A DNA stretch of 64,000 nt from Lactarius indigo (taxonomy: Eukaryota; Basidiomycota; Agaricomycetes; Russulales; Russulaceae). Positions 11,706-21,600 of this stretch are shown in pieces. Position numbers and translations under genes: made by a program. The notes under the pieces were generated by a model, which was given only the letters and a program-made list of their open reading frames with translations, was not told the DNA's origin and did no database searches. Position 1 is the first letter of the stretch; each line of letters starts with the position of its first letter. The DNA is taken from NCBI GenBank assembly GCA_025766275.1, contig JAFKAC010000023.1:124001-188000 (forward strand). The letters run 5' to 3'.

Positions 11706-12677
11706 GGGGTTGCATCTCGTGTCGCAGCAGTCACGCGTCACGCGTCACGAGTCTGTAATCAACCGTGCGTCATTTATTCATCGCGTGCTGCAGCGCGCAC
11801 CTTGGCGCGCACGCAGGCACCCGAAACGCGTACTCAAGCGCGTGCTACTACTTGCACTACTAGGTACACCGCAATCAGACCGAAATTACAGGGAAAGTCC
11901 ATTCTTACGTGGGAGAAAAGTCCGCACTTGTCTCACTGTAGTGCTAGATGTAGTGTAGTAGATGCATTAGCAATTGGGAATTCTAGTTTCTTGTGTATCA
12001 TTGGTTATTGCCGTTTTCCCAGTCTCCGGAAACTTGATACCCAGAGACTTGGACCCACTAGTGTTTTGTATAACTCGCTGTCTCCAGGGCCCTCCAATTT
12101 ATTTACCATTCATTAGATTTCAATTGACAGTCCCCTTACAATTCTAAAAAAGGACTAGGTTTTTCCATTTACATCAATCACTTATTACATTCCTACACTC
12201 GTCACAATTCCGGGTTTCCATGAAAATCGACTTGGGTCATCGAGTATTGAAGTTAGCCCTGTTTTAGGCGTTTTTTTCCGGTTTTTGGGTTGTGAAACCT
12301 AAAAAAACTAAATTTCCAACTGCAGATGCTGTTGACCCCCAATCACCAATTAACATTTAGCACCCAGGGTCCGAGGTGACTGTCACACCAAAACAACGTC
12401 GCCAGACTCGCCACTGGCACCCACTGTACTTACCTCTACTCAGCAGAAGGGCGGTACCGACGGCTGCCACTAGACGTATACCCCCCTCAAGCTGCACCGC
12501 AGGTCCGCAATTAATAGTAGCGCCCACCCCCTCGCACGAGTGGAAAAGTACAGTTACAAAAGAGGTGCGAAGAAGAACAGGAGAGAGAAACGTAAAGTTA
12601 CTGCAAAGGACTCTACATTCCAAGAAGTGTATCCAAAAAAAAAAACTGCAAAGACTTATTTGGACTTCCCCTCTCTA

Positions 12678-12845
12678 TGTCCATACGACGCTGTCGTTGC
12701 CTCCCCTACTATTTCCATATGACGCGGTCGTTCCCTCCCTATACGCGTTCGTTGCCTCTCCTATGCGCGGTCGTTGGATCCCTATGCGCGGTCGTTGGCT
12801 CCCCATGCGCGGTCGTTGGCTCCCTATGCGCGGTCGTTGGCTCCA
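12678..12845. repeat. 21-bp minisatellite forming the C-terminal tail of BTB copy 2
   Basis: About four near-perfect 21-bp units (ggctccctatgcgcggtcgt type) lie at 12762-12845, preceded by more degenerate units back to about 12678. Read on the minus strand they encode the 7-residue repeat EPTTAHR at the end of the BTB copy 2 frame. Copies 1, 3 and 4 lack it. Confidence 0.75.
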
Positions 12846-14456
12846 CCTCCCTTGAACTCTTCTGTGGCTGACGTTTACGACCGTGACCGATATTATTCGC
12901 TACGTGATAGCGAACCAGGTCGCGCAGTACCAATCCGTTGAAGTCTCGCAACCCTTCTCCAAGCGATTCGAATGTCATGGGGTAACCCAGAGTGAGACGG
13001 CCTGCGCTCTCCTTTTCTGGAATGAGCCCCAGGTTGCTCGCGATGGCATAGGCACGGAAAGATTCAGTCCCAACTGGCGCGGGAAATATTCCTCGTCCGA
13101 TCTCGCCACGGATATAGGATTGAATGGATACCATGTCGTATTTCTGGCAGGCGGCGAGTAAGGCGAATACCTTTTCATACGAACTAGGTATGATGGGGGA
13201 GACGGGGTAAATCAGCGAGATGAGGCTATTCAGCAAGTCAGCGTCCTCGGACAATTGGACCACAGGAAGGCCGTCTACGGTTTCGCCATCGGGTGGCTGG
13301 GAAAGGGAGAGTAAATCATCGAAGAATGGTGACGACATAGTAAGCAACGACTTGTGGACATGGAAGTTGACTTGGTCGGATGATCGGACAATAATATTTG
13401 CATCGGGTGCTTTGAAAGGTAATGGCACGCACGGAGGATCCGAGTTTTTGGAGGTTAACTCTTCCTTCACGAGTGCCAGAGCAGAATCTGCCTGTAGGGT
13501 GTTCATATTCGTCATCATGATGAGGTCCAAATACACCGACTTCGAGTCTACGTACTTTTTCTGTCGTCCCATGAACAACAACCGTCAGAGCATCCCAGAG
13601 CGCGCGTATAGTTTGGCTGGATACGCGATCACATGCACATGTTGTAGGATGTTGTTTCTCATATATGACGTGGCGTGCCCGTATATTTTCGAATTCGACG
13701 AGATCGAAGAGGTGAGGAGTTTGCGCTAAGGATCCGATGTAATCATCAAGCCACTGCGGGATTGAGTAAGCGGTAAGAGTTTCACAGCGCATGTCTTTCA
13801 CGAGATCTGGTACAGCAAAGTTCCTAAACTCCAGAAGGCTTGAGGCGAGGCCCGTTTTAACTCTCTCGTGATACATCCAGAGCTCCCGAAGATAGGTTCC
13901 TGGCATGAAATCGATCTTTCCTATCAGATCCTTAAGGACCATTGGGAGGCGCAGGGTACTTTTCGCAGGCCAGAAGCGCCTCTTGGTGAAGTTCATACTT
14001 TTGTGCGAGGAAATAAACGTGGAGTGCTGTCTCTGGGAGAACGAATGGAGGATCATATCGAGAGTGAGCGCGAATATGTGTCAGTACCGAGTCCATTTGA
14101 TACTTCTGGGCCACAGCTAAGAGCTTCATTATGATCTCTGTGGATGAAGGGAGGATGGGAGGGACGGGGAAGATGAAAGTAAGGAGGCTGTAAAGGATTG
14201 CCCCGCTTTCCGGTAGTTTGACTACCGGAAGTCCCAGTGGTTCTTGTTCTTCATGGTTGGCGACGTCGGAAGGACCTGAAACGCCTCGTATGAGGCCTCT
14301 AAGTACTGGGGAACTATTGACGAGGTAAAGCTGGGGTACGCGGAAATCGCGGGAGTCACACGAGCGAAGAATGATATCCGAGCCAGGATAGTCGAACTCG
14401 TTCTCGTTTGAGACGGCCTCAAATGGCGGAGGGGTTACAGTGCGCGATATAGACAT
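12739..14456 (-). pseudogene. Double BTB/POZ-domain protein, copy 2 (frame broken)
   Basis: The copy starts at ATG 14456 (MSISRTVTPPPFEAVS). The first BTB module reads through to about 13970, where acttttcgcagg replaces the acttcgcgcgg of the other copies and shifts the frame by +1. The middle part continues in frame two (MVLKDLIGKIDFMPGTYLRE). A second +1 shift at about 13496 (ctgtaggg against ctgtggg in copy 4) moves to the frame of the second BTB module. That frame ends in the EPTTAHR repeats. The second shift is shared with copy 3, so it is inherited. The second module could still be expressed alone from an internal Met. Closest relative: copy 3. Confidence 0.75.
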
Positions 14457-14741
14457 AGGAGTTAGAATTGAGATGGGCAGTATGTCAACCCACCGGTAGC
14501 TTTTAAAAGAGCTAATACAACGCCACTGAATGCCATATGATGGGCAATGGTCGCGTCACAAGCCGTGTTTGAGCCCCTCGTGTGCAGCACAATGGTCCCG
14601 GCGCAGCAGAAGCTCATAGAGAATCCATTCAAATTACATCGATAGAAAATTGCTTGGAAATATGGATTGGAATTTGGAAAGGTGTTGTAGAACGGTATGA
14701 CGTGCACCCACAGTCACAAGTTCATGACGACATTACCTAAC

Positions 14742-14852
14742 ATGGTAAACTCCCACTGGCATCGATCAGATGAACCACGGCGCAAAGCAAGGCGCAAACT
14801 TGAAGATGATCTTACGAGGTATGGACACTTGGAACAAATAGATAGTCAATAA
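14742..14852 (+). CDS. Short divergent ORF of the BTB upstream block, copy 2
   Basis: Second copy of the SDEP.RKARRKLED ORF, 286 bp from the BTB2 start. The 408 bp insertion interrupts it after LED, so the rest of the frame (to a stop at 14852) is foreign sequence. See the copy at 11619. Confidence 0.25.
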   Translation: MVNSHWHRSDEPRRKARRKLEDDLTRYGHLEQIDSQ

Positions 14853-15217
14853 AGATGATAAAGGATCGGGCGTGTGCGTGGACAGCGTCTGCACGATAAG
14901 ACGAAAGCTCAGCGATTTGCGCACACTAACAGGGAAAGGGCTGAGGTACTACTGTGAGGCCGTAAAGACTTATATAAATGTGGGAAATGCAAGCATAGCT
15001 GGAATTTTTATACTCTGCGGAAGCAGAGCAACGATATAGTGAATCCGCGGCCGCTGAGTACGACCGGGAGGGGGTCCGGGACATACGGTCCAGCATCCAA
15101 ACACGAAAGGATAACAAACCGAGATAATAAGTATCGAGGACTTGCGTGGGTTTGCACGCAGTCCACACGGACACGAAGTGAGCAATCGATAATGTATATT
15201 AATAAACTCACTTCAAC
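14810..15217. mobile_element. Unclassified ~408 bp insertion with 6-bp target duplication
   Basis: Alignment with block 3 (28200-28245) shows ttgaagatga followed at once by gattagag. Here the two are separated by 408 bases. AGATGA is present on both sides (14804-14809 and 15218-15223), consistent with a target site duplication. The insert starts tcttacgagg and ends cacttcaac. It has no obvious terminal inverted repeat, no TG...CA ends and no long ORF. A GC-rich core containing a NotI-type gcggccgc lies near 15045. It could be a SINE or MITE-like element. Confidence 0.5.
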
Positions 15218-15547
15218 AGATGAGATTAGAGCCTGAGATACTGTACTTCTCGTGTAATGTAGCACTGGCAGTCGCGCGTCACGAGCTTATAATCGACCGT
15301 GCGTCATCATGCCGTCATCATCGCACCCACTCGAAACCAACGCGTGCTACTACTACTCACACCTTGACTCGCACTGCTAGGTACACTGCAATCCCTCAGG
15401 CCTCAGGCCGGAAGTCCGTTCTTATGTGGAAGTAAAGTACGATCTTGTCTCACTATAAGTGTAGTAGATGTTGACCAATCGCTAATTCTTGCGCTAATTA
15501 GTGCCTGAGATCAAACCGAAACATCGTTGCCACTGGCACGTGTCATG

Positions 15548-16042
15548 CCCTCTTACCCGCTGCCCAAGAGCTTACTTGAGAGATAAGGTTTACGGCATCG
15601 TGAGGCAGATACCCCAAGGAAACGTCACGACGTACGGTGCGTTGCCCACCTCCCACATGTATTGCGACCCATCATCGGAACCCTGACGACGTAACTCGCA
15701 CACTGCAGGCCACGTAGCAAAGCTCATCGGCATGCCATCCTACTCGCGGCTCGTCGAACAAGGCACGATTTACCCCTCTGGGCACAGCGCTGATGTGTCC
15801 CCAGCGCTCAAGTTCCTCTCCCCCGCGGCAGACCCGCCTGTCCCGTGGCAGCGCGTCGTGTCGTCTGCAGGCAAGATATCATCACGTGTGCCAGGCATGG
15901 ACGGCGCAGCGCGCCAGAGCGAGGCGCTGCAGGCGGAGGACGTCGAGGTGCGTGTGGGGTGCGCACAAACGAGCTTCTTGTCGACCTTGCTACGTACGGG
16001 TGGTTCCCCGCACCGGGAACAATCTCCCCCGCTGCCCTGTGA
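15548..16042 (+). pseudogene. ATL pseudogene (second copy of the alkyltransferase-like gene)
   Basis: This matches the ATL gene at 8420-8972 from within intron 1 onward, so exon 1 with the start codon is absent. The frames of VYGIVRQIPQGNVTTYG and HVAKLIGMPSYSRLVEQ, the GC-donor intron and PVPWQRV are retained. Two extra bases near 15960 (ggggtgcgcac against ggggcgcac) shift the frame before the C-terminal segment ELLVDLATYGWF. With no 5' exon and a C-terminal frameshift it cannot make the full protein. Confidence 0.8.
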
Positions 16043-17246
16043 TGCTTCCTGTTACCTTCTACATGTAAGGCCGGATTGGACGGTGTTGGCGGGTGCATCA
16101 TTTTGGTCCTGAGTGTCGGGAGCGAAACTTAAGTCGTTCAGCCCGTTCATCCCTGTGTGCTAACAACATCTAACAATATGTGAATCAGTTACTTATACGA
16201 AGACCTTGTTGCATTTCGGCACGCTCGACCCGGCCGACTTGAACCCACATCAAAATATTACCGCCGCGATAATGCGCGGCGGCTCAAGATTCATTATCGC
16301 CATATTCATTTCCATTCAAACGTCGCCAGACTCATAGGGGTCGTCTCCCCCTTTTCTCATCATTCTCTTCTGCTTGCTCTTTTATCCGACTCCTGTTTCA
16401 TGCCTGCAAAAGGCCCGTGCGTATTTATATTCTCTTTACTATACTTTACTTTTGTTTCTATAAAAAATGTAGCTATGTTGTATTAAAGCGCGCTCTCATG
16501 TACCAGAATCAATATCCAGTTGTTCCTCCTCTTTCCCTGGTGTGCCCTTGAGACCCTCTCCAAAGCAAAGTATTTTCGCCTTTGTCCATCCTCGCTCGTG
16601 CTCTATCATTATCCGACTTTGCGCTTTTCTCGTCGCCAATTGAACCGGCCCTTCGGATCTTATCACCCGACCGGCACACTTAGCCGGATCGCCCCTATCG
16701 CCCGACCTTTACACCAGACCTGTAACTGTCCCAGGATTCTACGTCGCTCGCAACAATCTCATCTTCATCCAAAGACTTGTCGCGGGTCTACTGGCTAGCC
16801 AGAAAAAGCGGTGACGCAAAACCTCAGATTAGGGTCATTAGCATACGCACTACGTCCCAAATTTCGGAAGAGGGTATCGCATAATGTCATCCCTGTCATA
16901 CCATGCGCACAGAAGCAGGAATCGCAGTGCGTGTGGCTCTCGAGAGCCACTGAATATCCCTCGAGAATAGATGAAGGCCAGCCAATCGCGTGCGTAAAAC
17001 CCTTTTTCAGCTCAATGCACTTGCTCGTAAAGAAGTTGCGCAGCCAGCTGGTGCGAGGATTCTAAGGGTGCCCACAAGGACCCTTCTCCTCCGGCTTGTC
17101 CATATCTAGCGCCTAGAACGAAGACTGAAGAATGGGTTTAAACACGAGGTTGTCTCTGCCACGTCTGAGATTATAATGGATATATATGTCCACCTTGTTT
17201 ACTTGTCACAACTTGATTACTACTTTAAGCCTTGAGCCCGAAGAAG
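16043..17246. repeat. ATL 3' flank, second copy, up to the LINE insertion
   Basis: Homologous to 8973-9700 apart from about 520 extra bases (16203-16720). A segment of that extra DNA (about 16625-16715, aattgaaccggcccttcgga type) recurs at about 29080-29165 beside BTB copy 4. It contains a GC-rich 8-bp stem hairpin at 16261-16282. ORFs here are short and look random. Confidence 0.5.
16261..16282. other. Perfect GC-rich inverted repeat
   Basis: An 8-bp perfect stem (ccgccgcg / cgcggcgg) with a 6-base loop (ataatg), followed by mixed sequence and not by a T-run. It lies in the stretch missing from the other ATL flank. No function is evident. Confidence 0.4.
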
Positions 17247-17262
17247 CCACCGCCATCCTTTC
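17247..17262. repeat. LINE target site duplication, left copy
   Basis: CCACCGCCATCCTTTC here is repeated exactly at 26284-26299. The two copies flank the LINE fragment. Uniting them restores the 3' end of BTB copy 3 with the ATL flank. Confidence 0.8.
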
Positions 17263-17922
17263 TTTTTTTTTTTTTTTTGATCGATTTTACTCCGGGGCAG
17301 TACTTAATACAAGGCTGGTCTCCGCAGGTATGTAATACGAGAAGAAATTGTGGTACGGTGGTGTAAATGAGAACTCGCGTGCACGAATTATATGTTAAAG
17401 AAGTCGTCACCTCACAGAGGAAGACAGGTAAGTTACGTAGTGGTTATTTAGATGAGAAAGGAACCCTTAAGAGGGCACGGAACACGAAGGCATTGCATTT
17501 ACAGGGCTGTGCTGGGCATAGGATGATGGGTTGATTCCGGAGAGCTCCTTCATCCGGGTTCGCGCGCGCAGGGTGTTCGGACTGGGCCATAGGCAGCTAC
17601 TGACTTCTGCAGGAAGCGACAGAGATTGATGGGTAGGATGTTGAATAGGTGGAGTGGATCGCGATTTCTCGCCAGGTGGTGCTCAAAGGCAATGAAGCGC
17701 GCCTTGTCGAAGCGCCGACATGAGTAGATGATGTGGTTGAATGTGTTGTCGGCAGAATGACAGAGGGGGTGTGGGCAGAGGGCGGCCTCAGGTGGGAGGT
17801 CGGGTCGGTGTTTGCTGATGTAGTCGGATGTGAAAGAGTGGAGTGTAGCGAGTTGCATAGCAGTAGCATGAGCACGACGGTTGATCGGTTCATAGTCATC
17901 ACTAGGTTTTTTGGGGGGTATG
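17263..17922 (-). mobile_element. LINE (non-LTR retrotransposon) fragment, 3' part with poly(A)
   Basis: Minus-strand 3' half of a 5'-truncated non-LTR element split by the LTR retrotransposon; the 5' half is 25886-26283. The ORF (17550-17922) continues in frame from the other half across the LTR element. It carries LATLHSFTSDYISKHRPDL and a zinc-binding-like CPHPLCHSADNTFNHIIYSC, as seen at the C-terminus of agaricomycete RT/RNase H polyproteins, and ends at 17550. About 270 bp further on, the minus strand has a run of A (T-run 17262-17279 on plus), the expected 3' poly(A), next to the target duplication. Confidence 0.75.
17918..17922. repeat. LTR retrotransposon target site duplication GTATG (left)
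   Basis: GTATG directly precedes the left LTR and recurs at 25886-25890 directly after the right LTR. This is the 5-bp duplication expected of an integrase-mediated insertion. Confidence 0.9.
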
Positions 17923-18640
17923 TGTAACGTTACAGTAGGAACGTTCAGCTCGGCGTGAGCAAGTCTGGTCTTTCTATGTCAATGAGCGAGGGTTCAGCTG
18001 GTAATGGCAAGGTTTAAGTGTTTAACAAGGATCTCAGAGTATGACACAATACTCAAGATGTGAGTGGAGTTCAAGGGGGTTCAAGAGGTTCAACGGTTCA
18101 GCAGAGAGTTACCCCAAGGGAATGGGAAAACAATGTATACTGTGATGGTAAAGAAGTCGAGTCTAAGGATACAAGCTACCTAGGGCCACAACTTATATAG
18201 AAAAAGGTTTGTTTGTGCGGAACAAACAAATAGTGCAATCCGCAGCAAGCGTGAGAAGTAACACAGCAATCCGCAGCAAGCGTGAGAAGAAAGTACAGCA
18301 ATCCGCAGCAGGCACGGGAAAAAGAAGAAGGTGTGCACAGCTATCCGCAGTAAGTGTGGGAAGAAACAAGGATATAAAAGGCAAGTGAGACATGTCTCAG
18401 TTTCAACAAAAGTGAGACACCTGCCATAAAAGGGTGCATTTAGCCCAAGTATAGTAGTAATAAAGACTTATAAGGACAATGAGTGTCTCATTGTCTCACT
18501 TTGCACTAGGAGAGAATCTTAAGGCTCCTAGTGCGCAGCAAGTCCGAAAAAGGGAAAACCACGAAAGGAAAGACTTTCCCGCGAACATAAGTGTAAGTAA
18601 GAAATTAAGGTGAAGTTGAAAACAAGTCCAGTCCGTAACA
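17923..18640 (-). repeat. 3' LTR (718 bp)
   Basis: Starts TGTAACGTTACAG and ends GTCCGTAACA on the plus strand (TG...CA). It contains short direct repeats of caatccgcagcaagcgtgag type near 18235-18310. Confidence 0.95.
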
Positions 18641-18653
18641 TTACCCTCCCTTC
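18641..18653 (-). other. Polypurine tract of the retrotransposon
   Basis: On the minus strand GAAGGGAGGGTAA abuts the 3' LTR. This is the normal position of the plus-strand DNA primer and confirms the element's orientation. Confidence 0.7.
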
Positions 18654-18677
18654 AGAGTCCTTGTCGCCTCGACGTCC

Positions 18678-21600
18678 CTAGAAACGATCTGTGCCAGGCT
18701 CAGGGTCATCAGTCTGTATGAGGTCATCGTCAACCCAGTCAGAGTTGTAGTTCTCCGCAATGATCTCCCGGCAGCGATGAGTGCGAAGGAACTGGAAGTG
18801 TCCGCGAACTCCGCACTTCCAGCACTGCTCATAGACAGGGCAGCGGATCTCGGCGTGTCCGGGGTCAGTCCTAAAACACTTGCCGCACCACTTGTTAGCG
18901 GCATCTTCCTCTCCTGGTTGTTCTTCAAGCCGGCGCCATAGGCACTTGTTGGGCCAATGGCCTGCGCTCTGGCAATGGTAACAGTACCGCTTGGTCCGAG
19001 GGCAGTTAAAGCTGCGATGATAGCGACTGTCACAGCGCCAGCACCGGTCTCCGTTGCGGTTTTCCTGGAGGCGAGGCATCTCTACAGGTCCTCCGGGGCG
19101 AGGGGGGAATGGAAGATCTTGGTGGCGGAAAAGGCGAGGTCGCTGCCATGTGTCGGCGTAGTGTTCTGCGATACGGGTGTAGGCATGGGCGGCTTCCAGC
19201 CGACTGCGCACCCCATCAAGCTCTGAGATGGTGTTGAACAGCAGTCCATGGACTCGATTGCATTGAGCCTGCAGATCAGTGAACTGCCTCTGGAGCGTAG
19301 CCCGCTGTTCCAAACAGTTGCAAAGGCGAGAGACCTCCGCATCTAGCTGTGGGGAGTTGAGGTCCCTCAGGGCCTCATCTACGGCATATGCCCGCGGATC
19401 GTCACGTGAGAGTTGCTGCACTTGATCATCTGACATGACCTGTGGCATGGCTCCTGGGAGACTATCCAGGTACACAGGTTCTCCATAGACCAGTTGACCT
19501 CGGCCCATACAGCCCTTGACGTCTTGGCGGTTACCGGTGTAGGCGATGTACTTTGCCAATACTTTAGTGCCATCGGGTTGGTTGATGTAGAGGGGGTGGA
19601 AGCGGGCTGAGGTCTCTATGTTGGGGAAGAAGGGGAGGCCTGGGTGGTCGTCGTCTTCATCAGGGTCGTTGTTGGTAGTGGCAGCCACACGCTCATAGTC
19701 AATAGGGGCATCCTCCAGTGGAGGCATCGACGAGTGGGAGATCACAGAGACTGGGGGAGAGTCAGGAGGAGGGGTGGAAGGAGGGAGTGGAGGAGGAGTA
19801 GCAGTTGGTTCAGGAGGGGGAGACAGGGAGGACCTAGGGACTAAGTTGGGATGTCCATCAAAACTTTCCAACAGTGCAACCAATGCCGGATTGACATCCA
19901 TGGTGGTTTGTTGTTCTGGGGTAGGGGGTCGAGAGAAGAACCCTTGTTCGATGGAGCGTTCAACGAGGGCTTCAACAGAGGAGGAGCGAGAAGGCATTGT
20001 GTGCGAAGATGTAAGAGTAGAGGAGTGGGGGTCTTTTCCTTCCAACCTTGTACTTCTTATATGTGAGGAGGGCGCTCCTTCGGCATTCGGGTGTAGTCGG
20101 AAGAAGTCTTGAATTGCTTCAGGGGCCGATACATTTTCCTCCGGTTCCCATGAGTTGTCACTGTCAGGGAAGCCCTTCCATTTGATGAGGTAATGGAGTT
20201 TACGTCGTCGTCCCTTCTTGGCAGAGTCTAGAACTTTCTCTACTTCCCATTCTTCTTCTCCATTTATTATGTCAGGTGGGGGTCGTGGGAAGTTTTCTCC
20301 ATGGAGCGGTGTTTCCCTATATGGTGTAAGTAGGTTGGCATGGAACACAGGGTGGATCTTCCATTGCAGGGGTAGGGCGAGTTCATAGTTGACCGGTGAC
20401 AGGACTTTGGTAATCCTAAAGGGTCCATGTCGTTTTGGAGCTAGTTTGGCAGTTGGATGGCTAGTCCTTATGTTTGTTCCTTCTAGCCACACCATTTCTC
20501 CTTCTTTGTATGGCTCAAACTTGGAGGGTCGCCGTGCTAGGGAATCTTGTGCTTTCTTTAGGTTGTCCTGAGCTTCCTTCCTCTTGTTCTTCAGTTCTTC
20601 AAGACGTTGTCCTACACTTGGAACTGGGGAGGGTTTTGGCGTCCATGTGGTGCGTGGGAGTTTTCCCATGATTAGTTCAAATGGGGGAATTCGGGTTGTA
20701 GCGTTGGGCCAGGAGTTATGAGCAAATTCTGCCATTGGTAACCAGGTTACCCAATCATCCTGTCTTGCATTACACCAAAACCTTAGGTATTGTTCTAACC
20801 ATTGGTTTGTTCGTTCTGACTGTCCATCTGTTTGTGGGTGGTATGCTGTTGAGATGTTCTGTTTGATGTCTAAGGCTTTGCAGAGGGCTCTTGCAAATGT
20901 TGATGTGAATCGTGGGTCTCGATCAGAAATGACCTTCTTGGGAAGGCCATAGTGGCGGTAGATGTGTTGTAAATAGAGTTGTGCGACTCCGGCTGCATCT
21001 ATTGTTTCGTTGCAAGGGATGAATAATGCTGCTTTTGAACAATCGTGATCTGTGACTGTGAGGATTGTGTCATAGCCTTTTGACTTGGGTAATTTGACGA
21101 TGAAATCCATGCTGACAGTTTCAAATGGTTCTGTCATCTGTCCAAAAATGGGTGAGAGGCTTGGCTTCTTTGGGTGGGTGTTGACTTTATTGGCTTGGCA
21201 TGCTGCGCATCCTTTGACATATTCTTCCACATCTTTCTTCATGCCAGGCCACCAGTAGTCTCGTGTTATCAGAGCCATTGTGTTTGAAATTCCAGGGTGT
21301 CCAGCGCTTGGAAGGTCATGAAAAGCGTGAATTACCCCCCTCTTAAGGTCGTTGTTCCCTGCAACAACCAAGCGCTCATCTTTCCAGCAGAGCCCTGAGT
21401 GTTCTTTTAGGTTGTGGGTATCTATCCAGGTTTTGATACGTTCCTGGTCTAGGTTCTGTGTGACATAAGCCCATAGTTCTTGTTCCTGTGGCAGTTCCCT
21501 TGTAGCTTTGACAAATAGTTCTTCCGGAAGGACTGTTACATCCGAGTTGTCATGGGAACCATCATCATAGTCTGGTCTTCTTGACAGGGCATCTGCCCAG

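Larger units (their letters stand above)
11351..12660. repeat. BTB upstream block, copy 1
   Basis: This DNA recurs upstream of all four BTB copies (14457-15547, 27860-28800, 30793-31680). Shared landmarks are gcttttaaaa about 45 bp before the BTB start, a divergent short ORF near +270, a gcaattaa...gtgggaa...gaacaggagagagaa segment, and an A-run (12640 here). The copies are clearly diverged, so the duplication is not recent. Confidence 0.65.
14457..15547. repeat. BTB upstream block, copy 2, truncated into the ATL pseudogene
   Basis: Homologous to the blocks upstream of BTB 1, 3 and 4, but interrupted by an insertion at 14810-15217. It is joined directly at about 15547 to intron 1 of the second ATL copy. 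The A-run and the gaacaggagagagaa segment of the other blocks are missing, which marks the junction of the duplication. Confidence 0.6.

Noticed and set aside
12678..12845. CRISPR-like array
   Set aside because: The repeats are contiguous with no unique spacers, and the genome is fungal.
16261..16282. Intrinsic transcription terminator
   Set aside because: It is a good GC stem but has no T-run after it, and bacterial-type termination does not apply to fungal Pol II genes.
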